From Pelagomonas calceolata (Eukaryota; Sar; Pelagophyceae; Pelagomonadales; Pelagomonadaceae), in the NCBI GenBank assembly GCA_918797485.1, contig CAKKNE010000003.1, forward strand, positions 4,030,001 through 4,094,000: a stretch of DNA of 64,000 nucleotides, read 5' to 3'. The notes under the pieces were generated by a model that saw nothing but the letters and a program-made list of their open reading frames with translations, was not told the origin of the DNA and searched no databases. Both the position numbers and the translations under genes were made by a program. This document shows positions 31,263 to 41,575 of this stretch, one piece after another; position 1 is the stretch's first letter, and each line of letters starts with the position of its first letter.

Positions 31263-32876
31263 ATGCGTGTGACCACCGCCCACCTCGGCACCGGGGCGGC
31301 CGTCGGCGCGCTGTACCTATGGCTGCGTCGATGGAAGAAAAAACGACGGCCAGTCTGTCGCGTCGACGGCTGCGACGTCTACGTCGTCGACGCGAAAGAT
31401 GCGGACGACGTCATCGACCGGCTCGAGGGCGACGTCTTGGGCGTCGACGTCGAGTGGCCGTCGCAACGAAAACCGCGCTGCGCCGTGCTGCAGATCGCAT
31501 CGAAGGATGCCTGCGTCGTCATCAGAGTAGGCTCTGCGACGTGCCTGCCGCCGCGCACGACGCTACGACTGAAGCGTTCCATCTGCGTCGGCGTCGGCAT
31601 CCGCGAGGACTGCCAACTTATCCTGCGCGACGTCGGGTGTGCGTGCGTGCGGCAGGTTGACTTGAGGACGCTCGCGAATCAACGCGACGCGGGTCTGGCG
31701 TCGCTCGCGGCCGAGTTCGCGCCGTCGTGTTCGCTGCCGCACAAACGCGACGCGAGCGTCCGGCGGAGCGACTGGTCTGCTGACCCGTTGACGCCTTCTC
31801 AAATAGAATACGCCGCCGGCGACGCCATCGCATCTTACAAAGTGGCGGTCGGCCTCTGCGGGAGCGCGCCTCTGGGCGAGTGGCTCCGCGCGGCGCCCGT
31901 CGTTGCTGCAGCGGCGAAGCCGCGGCCGAAACCCTCAGCAACAACACAAAACGACGCGCGCGCCCTCCACAAGCAGGCGCGCCGCCGCCGCTACGAGGCC
32001 TGGCACGCGGAGCACGCCAAGAGCCACCACTACGACAATATTCCGTTGGTGTCGAAAAGCGGGCGGCTCCTCGGCCTCGTGGCCAAGGGCAAGGCGGACT
32101 GGTACTGCGACCGCGGGCTGGGGGCACGGGACGACCAAGGGCGCGTCGTCCTCGACTACGACCCTGAAATTGTGGACGACGACCGCTGCATTACGTCTCC
32201 TCGTAAAAACGAGTGCGTCGGCTGCGGGAATGAGCAGCACCTGACGCGGTTCTACGTCGTCCCGTATCGGTTTCGCCGCTGCTTCCCCGAGGCCTTCAAG
32301 CAGCACGCGTCGCACGACGTCGTCGCGCTCTGTTTGCGGTGCCGCGACGTCGTCGAGCCGGCCTATCGGTTGCGGAGCCGCGCGCTCGAGGCGTCGCTCG
32401 GGCCGGCGCCGGCGCCGGCAGTAGATCAGGAGGCGGCCTTGCGGCTGCGGGCGCTTGGGGCCGCGAAGACGCTCGTCCGCGACCAGGGACGGATCCCGGC
32501 CGACCGGCGCGAGTATCTGAGGGAGATCGTCGCCGCGGCGTATCCAGGCCGGGCCGTCGAGGATGTTGCTGCGCTTAAGCCGCCGGCCAAGGTCCGCTCG
32601 AAAGTGTCGGTCGACGACGATTCCCTGGAAGCGCGGTGCCTGCGGCGAATTACGCGCGAGGCGAAGGGCGACCTTGCGGCGAAAATTTTAGAATTCGAGG
32701 TCGCGTGGAGGAGGTGCTTCGTGGACAGTCTGCAGCCTTCCCATCTGCCCGAGGGGTGGAAGGTGGACCATACGATCGTGCCCCGGGCGCGACCGCCGCC
32801 GTCGACGCTCGTGTGCCGCGCGCACCTGAAGGGGAGGTGTACGTGGGGGAGTGCGTGCAAGTATCGGCACGAGTAG
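31263..32876 (+). CDS. EXD2: EXD2-like 3'-5' exonuclease with C-terminal CCCH finger
   Basis: 537 residues, single exon. An N-terminal membrane anchor (LGTGAAVGALYLWLRRWKKK) precedes a DEDDy exonuclease: Exo I GVDVEWPS, Exo II VGIREDCQLI, Exo III QIEYAAGDAIASYKV. The following region matches the extended EXD2 C-terminus: CVGCGNEQHLTRFYVVPYRF, HASHDVVALCLRCR and LPEGWKVDHTI. Human EXD2 is membrane-anchored at mitochondria and acts in organelle RNA/DNA metabolism and end resection. Here a CCCH zinc finger (CRAHLKGRCTWGSACKYRH) is added at the very end, a possible RNA-binding extension absent from animal EXD2 as far as I know. Confidence 0.88.
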   Translation: MRVTTAHLGTGAAVGALYLWLRRWKKKRRPVCRVDGCDVYVVDAKDADDVIDRLEGDVLGVDVEWPSQRKPRCAVLQIASKDACVVIRVGSATCLPPRTTLRLKRSICVGVGIREDCQLILRDVGCACVRQVDLRTLANQRDAGLASLAAEFAPSCSLPHKRDASVRRSDWSADPLTPSQIEYAAGDAIASYKVAVGLCGSAPLGEWLRAAPVVAAAAKPRPKPSATTQNDARALHKQARRRRYEAWHAEHAKSHHYDNIPLVSKSGRLLGLVAKGKADWYCDRGLGARDDQGRVVLDYDPEIVDDDRCITSPRKNECVGCGNEQHLTRFYVVPYRFRRCFPEAFKQHASHDVVALCLRCRDVVEPAYRLRSRALEASLGPAPAPAVDQEAALRLRALGAAKTLVRDQGRIPADRREYLREIVAAAYPGRAVEDVAALKPPAKVRSKVSVDDDSLEARCLRRITREAKGDLAAKILEFEVAWRRCFVDSLQPSHLPEGWKVDHTIVPRARPPPSTLVCRAHLKGRCTWGSACKYRHE

Positions 32877-33241
32877 TCTTTTGTAAGTGGTGTTTGTTAC
32901 CTGAGGTGAATTCCCAGGAGCCCACCAAAACAAGAGACAAGCCAGTCTCGACGACAGCGAGTCGCACTCGCCCTAAACTCCCGCGCCAAGCTCGTTGTAT
33001 ATCGTCGACACTCAGCGTAAATCAATTTCGGGTATTGCGCCGCGCGACGTCGATTTATCACTGCTCGACTCTGCCAGAGCTCAAAAGCTATACGCTCCGC
33101 GCGCTGCGCCGCCAGGGCGCCCGACGCGACCAACGCGACGCGACAACCATAATCGAACATCACGCAAAACAACAATACGACCCGGGACCTCGTCGCCACA
33201 AACAGCGCGAGAACGCGACGCCCGCGCCCGTCGCAGGCAAC
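32877..33241. other. Intergenic
   Basis: Between EXD2-like and the next same-strand gene. The EXD2-side frame extends over it by chance. Nothing else seen. Confidence 0.35.
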
Positions 33242-33991
33242 ATGAACTACTCCTCAACGCAAGTTCTCGCGGACGAGAGCGGCCTGCTCTTACCCAAGGC
33301 CAACGCGCATCCCAAGCGCCGCGGCGTCGCCGCCGCGCTGGTCGCGCTGTGCTTCGCGAGCGGCGTCGCGTACGCGTCGACGAGGTCTTCCCAGGCCGCA
33401 ATGGAACTCGACATTGGATCCGACGTGTGCAGCGCGGACAACTGCTACGAGCTCGCAATGTGCTACAACAATATAAGGGAACTTGAAAACATCATAAGGG
33501 AACTTGAAAATTCAAGGTCCGCGGCGGTGCCGACGAGCTTCGTTTGGCAGGTGATGACGGACGAAGACGACGAACGCGCCAATTCGGTCTCCGACATCAA
33601 CGAACGCATCCGCGAGGCGATCGGATATACCCAGTCGTGCTGCATGGAGAGAGGCACGCAATCCATTTTTCCCTCGTGGCTCACTACGGTCCCTAACTAC
33701 TGGTGCGTACGGGATTGGGGTAACTGCATCAACGAAGTGGATGGCGAATGCCAAAATCCCTACGAGGCCGACGACGATGAGTGGAATCCCCCTCGCCCGG
33801 GTACCTACCCGGTCACGACAATCCTGAAATCGAACCTCGAACCGGCGCTCACCTGGTGTGGCTGCGCCACGACAAGCTCGGCGAACCCTGGCATGCAGAC
33901 GGTGGGTTTCAGTGGCCGCTGCAGCCGGGGCGCCGGCGATTACTACACGAAGTACACGGACATCGCGACCGCAGTCTGCGACCGCGCCTGA
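33242..33991 (+). CDS. Cys-rich secreted or type II membrane protein
   Basis: 249 residues, single exon. A hydrophobic helix at about 30-48 (GVAAALVALCFASGVAYAST) suggests a signal anchor; the rest is Cys-rich (CSADNCYELAMCYNN, QSCCMERG, CVRDWGNCINEVDGECQ, WCGCATTSS), consistent with disulfide bonds in the secretory lumen or outside the cell. A 21-bp in-frame duplication gives NIRELENIIRELEN. I do not recognise a family. Confidence 0.7.
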   Translation: MNYSSTQVLADESGLLLPKANAHPKRRGVAAALVALCFASGVAYASTRSSQAAMELDIGSDVCSADNCYELAMCYNNIRELENIIRELENSRSAAVPTSFVWQVMTDEDDERANSVSDINERIREAIGYTQSCCMERGTQSIFPSWLTTVPNYWCVRDWGNCINEVDGECQNPYEADDDEWNPPRPGTYPVTTILKSNLEPALTWCGCATTSSANPGMQTVGFSGRCSRGAGDYYTKYTDIATAVCDRA

Positions 33992-34102
33992 TTGCCAACG
34001 GTCTCACCGAGCGACACTACCCACGCTCACAAGCATGCCCTACCCCAATCCATCCCGCCCCAACAACTCCCCGCAAGCACTAAGGCCAAAAGGAGTAAAA
34101 AA

Positions 34103-35749
34103 TTAACGAATTCGCAGCGACCCCCCGGCAGCCATCGGCAGCACGGGATCGTCCTCGGACGAAAAGAGCCCGCGCTTCGCCGACGACTTGGCCGCGTCGA
34201 GCTCGGCCCGAACCACCGCCAGCTGCCGAAGGGCCGCGTCGCGCTCGCGGGCCAGGGCGAGGCCGTGGCGCTGGCGGTCGGCCGCGCGCGCGGCGTTTGC
34301 GGCCGAAGCCGCAGCCGCGGCGTCGCGTTCGATCTCGAAGCGGCGTTCCGCCTCTTTTCGCTCACGGGCCCTCGACGCGAGCGATCGCGCGAGGCTCGCC
34401 GCGTCAGCTCTTTGAGCCTCGCGGAGCTCCGCGAGCTCGGCCCGGAGCTCCTCTTCTCGACTCCGCAGACGCGCCTCCGCCTTTTCAGCTTTGGCCTTGA
34501 ACTCGTCGCGTTCCGCCGTCAGCTCCCGCACCCGAATCATCGCGGCGCGCATGTCCTCGTGGCCTTTGTCCCTCACTACTGTTTTCTTCGCCGCGGGCCG
34601 CCGTCTTCGCTGCTTGCCCTTCAGGACTAAGCCGAGGGCCAACACTAAAACCACAACGACGAACGACGGGCGCCTCTTGCGTCGGATCGGTTCTTCTTCG
34701 GAAGGTGGTGGAGGTGCCGGCGGCGGCGCGCCGAGCACGCGCAACGCCGCCGCCGCTAATACTCTTGCCTTCGCGTCGCTCGCGTCGAGCAGCCTTTCGA
34801 GCGGCAGCACGGCGTCGTGGTGGAACAATAGGCGTTCCCGGACTTCCGCGGAATCCGTCGCGAGCGCGTACAGCGCGCGCGTGGCCTCCCTTTTCGACTC
34901 GGCGTGGCCCCGATCTAGGACCCGTACTAATGCAGCTAGGGGCGGCTTCTCCTCGTTCAGCGCGTCGCGGGGGTCGGCCTCGGCCAGCGCCGCGAGCGCA
35001 CTCACAAGAGAGAACATGTCGTCGGAAGTAGCAGACGTCCTTTCTAAAGCTCGGGCTAACGCCGCGCCGCAGCCCGCGTCGCTCAGTTCGCGCGCTACAC
35101 CTTCATCAGCTGCCAGTGCGGTGACGGCGTCCGCGGCGCGTCGCCGCGCCCGAGGCGCGCCGAGCGCGTTCTTCAGCGCTTCGCCGGCCCCGGCCCGCGC
35201 CATCGACAGCGGCAGGCCGGGCAGGTCGGCCAACCTAGATAACGCCCAGGCCGCGTTGCCGGCTCGTATTTGCGATGCTTTTGTAGAGGTATCTCCGACC
35301 ATTTTTACGAGGGGCACGACGACCGCCGCCCGCGCCACGGGCGCCGCCACGACCAGTAATCCTGCAGCTACTTCCCGCGCGGCGTCGTCGTCGCGGTCGA
35401 GTAATGCGATGGCCGGTTCGACCGCACCTGCCCTTGTAACTTCGAGTCTCAAAGAAGTGCCGTGGCCGCCCACGTCCACCAACGCGCCGGCGGCGGCGAC
35501 CTTTGCTTGCAAGGAGGCGCCGTTCGTCAGCACTTCCACGAGATGTGGGGCTGCTCCTTCCTCGAGTATTCTCGCGGCGGCCCTCGGGTCCTCGTAGGAC
35601 AGGTCCTGGAGTCGACGCGCGGCTTGCGTTTGTTGCCGGCCGTCGCGCGACTGCAATTGGGTGAGGGAGCGGGCTACTTCGTCGCTTGCTGATGCGATGG
35701 CGCAGAGGCGGGCTGCCCACAGCATGGCAGCGGCGCCGCAACGGCGCAT
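34103..35749 (-). CDS. ARM-repeat / membrane helix / coiled-coil protein
   Basis: 548 residues, single exon. A hydrophobic N-terminus (MLWAARLCAIASAS) could be a signal peptide. Residues about 30-345 form armadillo-type helical repeats (AARRLQDLSYEDPRAAARIL, GAAPHLVEVLTNGASLQAKV and about six more). A membrane helix follows (PSFVVVVLVLALGLVLKG, about 370-387), flanked by basic clusters, then a coiled coil to about residue 530. The plan suggests a membrane-tethered scaffold, perhaps of ER or plastid envelope; function is not determinable from sequence. Start 35749 or the Met eight residues later. Confidence 0.75.
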   Translation of the reverse strand: MRRCGAAAMLWAARLCAIASASDEVARSLTQLQSRDGRQQTQAARRLQDLSYEDPRAAARILEEGAAPHLVEVLTNGASLQAKVAAAGALVDVGGHGTSLRLEVTRAGAVEPAIALLDRDDDAAREVAAGLLVVAAPVARAAVVVPLVKMVGDTSTKASQIRAGNAAWALSRLADLPGLPLSMARAGAGEALKNALGAPRARRRAADAVTALAADEGVARELSDAGCGAALARALERTSATSDDMFSLVSALAALAEADPRDALNEEKPPLAALVRVLDRGHAESKREATRALYALATDSAEVRERLLFHHDAVLPLERLLDASDAKARVLAAAALRVLGAPPPAPPPPSEEEPIRRKRRPSFVVVVLVLALGLVLKGKQRRRRPAAKKTVVRDKGHEDMRAAMIRVRELTAERDEFKAKAEKAEARLRSREEELRAELAELREAQRADAASLARSLASRARERKEAERRFEIERDAAAAASAANAARAADRQRHGLALARERDAALRQLAVVRAELDAAKSSAKRGLFSSEDDPVLPMAAGGSLRIR

Positions 35750-36151
35750 GGCGTGCGCCCCACGACTCGTGCGTGCGTTCGTTGCCGTGGTAGCGGCGCG
35801 CGGGCAGCCCGCGGGCGAGCGCTGGCCTCGGGAGAGCGCCGCTTTAACAGAGCCAGCTGGAACTTGCTTGCCTGCAGTGAGAGCGCTGGGGCGGCGACGC
35901 GCGGCCTGTGAGAGGGCTCGGGCGCGGAGCGGTGGGCCGGCCGACGGCTCTTTTCGGAGCTGTCGGGATTTTTTAAACGGTTTAGCTAGCGTAGCAAGAC
36001 ACTAGTTTTGCCCTGGGCCAGCTCGCGTCCGTGTCTTGCGGCAAACACGCATCGCTACGCGTGCGTTTAGCGCGACTCTCGCACGCCATCTATTGCCGCC
36101 GGTGCGAGCGCTTGCACGCATCCGACGCGTGAGCGCTGCACACGCCAGCGC
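35750..36151. promoter_or_regulatory. Divergent intergenic region
   Basis: Between the ARM-repeat gene and a small membrane gene. Contains TTTAGCTAGCGTAGC and AGACACTAG (35998-36006), a motif seen in several other intergenic regions of the window. Confidence 0.4.
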
Positions 36152-36453
36152 ATGATATATACCATATTGCAAAAGGTCCCGGGCGGCCACGGCGTGCGGG
36201 TCTTCACGGGCGTCTGCCTCGTGCTAGGCATCGGCTGCGCTCCTGTCCTGTACAAGAAGACGCGCGCGGGACACGACTACTTCTCGAGCGAAAAACCGGA
36301 GGCGGTCGAGCGAGGTACTGTCAACGGCGTCTGACTTCGCGTCGCCCGCACGCCATCGACGCGACCCGGGAACGCGCCGTCACCGCGTCTCGCGCAGGCC
36401 TCGAGGCGAAGCAGAAGGAAAAGTACGCCGACCTGATCAAGCGCAATGGCTGA
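36152..36453 (+). CDS. Small single-helix membrane protein (72 aa), overlaps next gene
   Basis: Two exons, 72 residues: 36152-36314 and 36398-36453. One hydrophobic helix (VFTGVCLVLGIGCAPVLY) follows a short N-terminus; the C-terminus is charged (LEAKQKEKYADLIKRNG). The intron (36315-36397) uses donor GAG/GTACTG, acceptor CGCGCAG and holds the introner core CACGCCATCGACGCGAC. Size and layout resemble small subunits of mitochondrial membrane complexes, but I recognise no family. Its stop codon lies inside the start of the TRAPPC6 frame. Confidence 0.68.
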
Positions 36454-36871
36454 GTGCGTCCTGTCGCTGATCGTCGCGGAGACCGTGCAGCGCTCGACGA
36501 ATCAGGAGAAGCAAGGGTACGACACTGGGTACCGCTTCGTCGAGCAGATGTCTGAGAGACGCCTAGGCACGGACCCGCTGGAAGTGATGAAGTTCCTCTG
36601 CAAGGAGCTCTGGTTCGGCATGTTCGGGAAGCAGGTTGATAAGCTGCAAACAAATCACCGGGGCGTTTTTGTTTTGAAAGACTTTCAGTTCCGGTGGCTG
36701 TCGCGGGTGTCCTGCGCGGACCTCGAGGCGAAGGCGGCCTACGAGGAGAAATTGCTGAGGTACGCGTGTGGGGTCTTGCGGGGCGCGCTGGCGAACCTCG
36801 GTTTGGAGGCCGCGGTGACCGCCAACGCGCAGGCGCCGGCGTGCAGCTTCTCCGTTCAACTGAAGACCTAG
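36446..36871 (+). CDS. TRAPPC6: TRAPP complex subunit 6 (Trs33)
   Basis: 141 residues, single exon. Subunit of the TRAPP tethering/Rab-exchange complex in ER-Golgi traffic. Matches the family along its length: GYRFVEQMSERRLGTDPLEV, MKFLCKELWFGMFGKQVDKL, TNHRGVFVLKDFQFRWL, CGVLRGALANLGLEAAVTA and PACSFSVQL. The family's usual start (MADE.LFLLL) aligns with MAECVLSLIV, so ATG 36446 is the real start. That ATG lies 8 nt before the end of the upstream gene on the same strand (ATGGCTGA), so the two frames overlap. Confidence 0.93.
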   Translation: MAECVLSLIVAETVQRSTNQEKQGYDTGYRFVEQMSERRLGTDPLEVMKFLCKELWFGMFGKQVDKLQTNHRGVFVLKDFQFRWLSRVSCADLEAKAAYEEKLLRYACGVLRGALANLGLEAAVTANAQAPACSFSVQLKT

Positions 36872-36919
36872 CATCGATGGCGTTGCGATCCGCTGTAACA
36901 ACATGTGTCCCTAATACTC

Positions 36920-37246
36920 CTAGCCACGCCGTCGCCCGGGCTTCGGCGCCGTCGAAGCCGCAGCGACGGGCGGCGGCGGCGCCCGGGGCATGGCGTTCGT
37001 CGCCCCGTACGACGTCGACGCGACGGCCACGAGCTCGACCGCCTCGTCGCCGGCCGAGTCGACTTGACAGCCGAGCCGGCGGAGGCAGCGCGCGATGGCG
37101 ACGCGCTGGCTGCGCTCGTGTTTTCGGGCCGCGTCCTGGGACGCGGCGACGGCGGCCGACGAGGTCTCTTCCAGCGCCTCGCGGTGGGCCGCCGAGCAGC
37201 GCGCCAGCACAGCGTCGATGCCAGACGCGGTGTGAGCCTGAGCCAT
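36920..37246 (-). CDS. Small helical protein (108 aa), uncertain
   Basis: ATG 37246 opens a 108-residue frame with a plausible helical core (AVLARCSAAHREALEETSSA, then HERSQRVAIARCLRRLGCQ) and a low-complexity Pro/Ala tail. Its last codons, RRRG then stop, are made by GGGCGACGGCGTGGC, a variant of the introner core, so the real C-terminus may be spliced elsewhere. Convergent with TRAPPC6. No family recognised. Confidence 0.45.
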   Translation of the reverse strand: MAQAHTASGIDAVLARCSAAHREALEETSSAAVAASQDAARKHERSQRVAIARCLRRLGCQVDSAGDEAVELVAVASTSYGATNAMPRAPPPPVAAASTAPKPGRRRG

Positions 37247-37899
37247 TTATGTAATTGGCTTATTAGCAGCAGTGAGCTATGCAACGCCAATGTAGCACGT
37301 ATGCGAGGCGTGTGGCGTATGCGGCACGTATGCGCCGCATGCAGGCAGATGGGCTGTGAGGCTCTCCGTAGTAAGGCCTTGGTAAACGCCCTCGAAGAGC
37401 TCTGATTTCGGCAGGTATCGCGATATCCACAGCACTAGAGTCCCTGCCGACACCAAGCCCCACCTCAAAACCGTGCAATGCGTCAATTGCTCGAGCAATA
37501 CTTAGGCTGCAGCTAGCTAAAAGACTCTAGCACAGTCGTTCCCGACGCGTCCGATCCCGGTGGACAAGACCTCGGAGAGAGCTCGGCAAGCCACGAGTTG
37601 AGCCGATAGCCCAGGGTTTAAAGGTACGGGGTACGAGCCAACGACGATCAGCGCGGCGCAAAGCTCGCACAGCGGCGCCGTCGGGGCGTTCGGCAGCCTC
37701 GCATCGCAGGCGCTGAGGCCGCACGCGTGGCCTCGGGACGCTGCCCCAGTTCGGGCAGCGGCCGCGCCGAGGAGAGCAGGCAGCCCCCAGAGTGCTGGGC
37801 AGCAGGCCTTGGGACCGCGGGCGCGGCCTCGCGTAACGCGCACACCGGTAGACCGGCGGCCCCCAACGAACGAAGCCCGCCCGCCGGCCAGAACAAGTG
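37247..37899. promoter_or_regulatory. Divergent intergenic region (653 bp)
   Basis: Upstream of the large membrane protein gene. Short open frames on both strands are not convincing. No RNA gene seen. Confidence 0.35.
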
Positions 37900-40800
37900 A
37901 TGGGCGACGCACCGGCGGCCGACGCCGGCGCCGACGCCAATGCGGAGGACAACAAGAACAAGCTGAAGAAGAAGAAGAACGAGCCCGAGAAGAAGGAAAA
38001 ACTTGTGATTCACGGCCGGAAGGACGAGGATATTCTGGGGAGTGCGTACGTCAAGAAATATCGAAGGGACGACCCTACCGATTGGTCGCGCTATGCTGAT
38101 AATCCTAGAGGCATGCTGAACCGTCGAAGACTGACGCGGGAAGAGCGGCGACGCCAATTTACTGTCCAAAACGTGGTCGGCGACCCCCGGGAAACGGCTC
38201 CCAGGAATTTTGATGCCTTGTTCGAGGAATCCGACAACCGCCTCACGAAGCCCAAAACGGTTACCGAGGCGTTCCGCCTGAGAGTACTGCGCGTCTGCGG
38301 TGGCCGGTGGTGGGACCGCATGTACCTGTTCAATCTCGGCTGGGTCCTTGTACTATTCTGAGTGGAAATCAAAATTTCACGGCGCGTTCGTGCTGCATCG
38401 TCGCGTCGACCCCCACGCCATCGGCGCGACGCCTGCTCGATAGCGTGATGGTGCTCGTTCCTCACCGCTCGACGGAGCCAGCACGGCCGCGTCGTCGCCG
38501 AGAAAGGACTTGGTGAAGAATTGTCGGGTGCGCCCGACACACACTGGTTGATTGCCACACAGGTACTATTACCGGCGGCCATGGAGGACGACTTCGGCCT
38601 GGGCTGCGCGGCGGGCCCCCACCATAGGCGAGGGGAAGATGGCAGAGTGTGGCATTTCACGAAATCCGAGAAGTCGGAATATGAATATACGGCTTCGGCA
38701 GGAGCAGGGGACCCGAAGGAGTGCCAGGTGCTGTGGCCGCCGTTACTGTTCATGGTCGCCTGTACCATACCACCGATCATCGGCGCCGTGTTCCTGCGGT
38801 TCACGTCGTTCTCTTACCTGAAATCGATGCGGGACGAACGAAGGTACTGGTCGGCGTTTTTCGTGCTATGCCTGAAGATGCTCGCGCAGCGACCGAGCGT
38901 CCCAAAAGAATTCCACGAGGCGGCCGTCAAGCTCTATCAATCGATCAAGGCCGGTGGAAAATCACTGGTCGAGAGGATGAAGAACCCCCCGGCGAAAATA
39001 ACTCCCGTCGAAGCACCCATAGATTGTGAAGAAGCCCCGGCGCCCGGTGCGGCTCCACAAGTCGTCGAGAACGAAGACCCTTTACTAGCAGCAGCAAGAC
39101 AGCGCAAGAGCATCGAGGATTTAGAGGAGGAGGCCGTGCGCCGCGCCGAGGAGATGCGCGCGTCGCTGGAAAGCATGGAGGGCGAGAAGGTCGAGTGGCG
39201 CTGCGTCGCTTGTGGCAGACGGAACAAGGCCCCGCTCCAGGTCAAGTACGACGAAAGGTGCGACATCATCGTGCATCGAATCCGGCGCAAGGCGGCCGGC
39301 GACGACCGCATCCGCGCGACGTTCCGAACGGAGCGGTATAGGCCGACGTGCACGGTCTGCCAGACGCCCATCGACTACCGCATACGACCGTCGAACGCTG
39401 CGTCTTTCCACGAGCCGGAAGGCGACGCCCTGCGAGCCTTTACGTTGCTCGCGGCGGCGCGCGCCGCGCGCGACAAAGAAAAGGAGGAGGAGCGCCTCCT
39501 CATGCTCCAGAAGAAGAAGGAGGACGCGCGTAAATTGGCGATCGCGCAGGGGCGCCTCGCGCCGGCCGGGAGTCCTGCGAACATTCTCGCGAAGACCAAC
39601 GCGCTGTCGATGTTCTCCTCATCAATCGCGTCGACGGACGACGAAACGCTGGACTCGATGAACGCCACGCTGAACACGGATACGGAGCGGGCGGCGTTGG
39701 GTAGTGTCCTCGTCGAGGGCAAGCAGAGCGAGAGGCCGTCGCAGGACGAGCGACCTGGATCGGCGGGCACGGACGACTCCGACGACGCCGCCGCGTATGT
39801 CAGAAGGATGATGGAAGCGCAAGAAGCGGTGAATCGACGATTAGGTCCGATCAAGTACGTCTGCGACAAGCTGCGAGCGTGCTGGAACGGCGTAGTAGCA
39901 GCCTTCTCGCCCCAAGTGAAGGATGTTGATGGAATGCTCTTTAATGATTGGTCCTTCAAGAAGAAAGTGAAGAAATTCAAGCCGGTGCCGGACCGGAGGT
40001 CAGTGACTCAGCGTGAAAAATGCACTTGAACTTGACGTGGTCGCGGCGATGGCGTCTTCATGAGACCGCGTCGCCTCGACGCCGTCGACGTGGCCGCATG
40101 AGAGTCTATGTGTCTCGTGAGAAAGCCGCGACAGCGTCCGTTCCACACAGGATGCTCGAAGAGGGCGAACGGTACTGCGTCGGCGACGAGGTCGAAAGCT
40201 TCGAGCACATGCCGACGTGGTACCCCGCTACTGTGACCAAGTATAATAGCAATGGTAGTTACGTCATCAGATTTCACAACGGCGAGGAGGCCGACGCCGT
40301 GCCGAAATCCAAAATCAGGTATCGCATCCAACCGCCGATTACGGGCCTGCAACAAATTGTATCTGGCTCATTTTTGATATTCTTAGTCGTGGAACCGGCC
40401 TGGCTCTGCTTGTTTGCTTCCAATCCAACCATAAACGGCGATGCGTGGTGGGAGGCCGCCGCGACGGTCATCTTATTGCCTTTGTTGCTCATAGCGTTGA
40501 TCTGGGTCGTCGCTATACTATTGCAGATGCTTTTGCTGTATTTGCGAGATGGCAGGGAAGCGGGGCCTTGCTTAATCATCAAAATAGCGATGTTCTATCT
40601 GTCGGCACCTTTATTTTTACTCATCTTCTGCTGCGTCGCGCTGAACGGCCCCACAGCTGGTACAACGGGCGGCGCCTTCCTCGCCGCGCTCATTTTGAGC
40701 TTTGTGGGCTTTCTCGTCGCGGTGGCGTCGGTGGCATCGACGGTCAAACCCATGTACGCGTACTTGACCATGGTCGGCGCCGCACCTCTACTATTATTCT

Positions 40801-41525
40801 TGATCCTCATCAGTTTATGGTGCGCCCACGACCCGCGGGGGCGGTGGGTGTCCTTCGCCGGGTCCCAGACAGATGACGACGGGCCGTTGGGAGTGTTACA
40901 TGGTGCGCGGGAAGGCAATGAGGAGAGTGCCCCTCCAGTACTCCTGGAGGGCTACCTCTACGTCATGTTCATACCCGCGTTCTTTACGTATCGGTTGTGC
41001 TGGTGGCTGTTCCACAACTTGCCCCATTTGTGGGACGCGAATTTTGCCCCTCCCGAGGACTGGCGGGAGGAGAAGCGACTGAAAGCTTTACGGGGTCAGA
41101 AGAGGTGGAAGCAATCTAGATTGCGGTCGTCGCTGTTTGGTGGTTTAGGCGGCTTGGCCGCGGGCCGGTCTCCAGAAAAAAAGTCGCTGCGCGCTTTAGC
41201 TTTCGAGGAGACGAAGGAGGCGCCGCCGGAGGCCGAGGCGCCGCCGTTCCCCGTCGAGGAACGTCCTGCCACGGCGGCGTCGGCGCCGTCGCGGCCCGCA
41301 ACGCCAGCTGTCGACGAGGCGGCCGACGAGGCCGATGAGGCGGTCGAGTCGGCCCACGAGTCCGTCACGGTGGCGACGGAGGAGACGCCCGCGGACGACG
41401 CGCCCGCGGCCGATGATGCGGCCGGCGAGGCCGAACAGGCGGCCGACGAGGGCGCCACGGTCGCGACGGCCGACGAGGAGGCGCCCGCGAGCGACGGGTT
41501 CGTGGCGCCGGATGTGGAGGAGTAG
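37900..41525 (+). CDS. Large multi-pass membrane protein with Zn-ribbon and Tudor-like domain
   Basis: Three exons, 1086 residues: 37900-38349, 38563-39998, 40151-41525. Phases agree throughout. The Lys-rich N-terminus is cytosolic-looking. Exon 1 to 2 has a first hydrophobic block (WDRMYLFNLGWVLVLLPAAM) and exon 2 a second (CQVLWPPLLFMVACTIPPII), then coiled coil and a four-Cys zinc ribbon (WRCVACGRRNKAP and PTCTVCQTPIDY). Exon 3 starts with an agenet/Tudor-type barrel (GERYCVGDEVESF, WYPATVTKYNSNGSYVIRF), then six or more membrane helices and a long acidic Ala/Glu tail. I do not recognise a family. Tudor-type folds usually bind methylated ligands, so such a domain on a membrane protein is unusual. 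Confidence 0.75.
38350..38562 (+). mobile_element. Introner-type intron (213 nt), perfect duplication
   Basis: Target duplication GTACTATT is perfect. Inverted ends CTGAGTGGAAATCAA / TTGATTGCCACACAG. The GT of the left duplication is the donor. Two partial cores are present (CCCACGCCATCGGCGCGACG and a variant), so the copy may be composite, matching its greater length. Confidence 0.88.
39999..40150 (+). mobile_element. Introner-like intron (152 nt)
   Basis: Donor GTCAGTGACTC, acceptor GTTCCACACAG. Contains GTCGCGGCGATGGCGTC and CGCCTCGACGCCGTCGACG. No clear duplication left, so probably older than the copy in intron 1. Confidence 0.55.
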
Positions 41526-41575
41526 TTCGTGTGTTGTGAGACTAGTTTATTCTACCCGCCTTCGGCCTTACTCGC

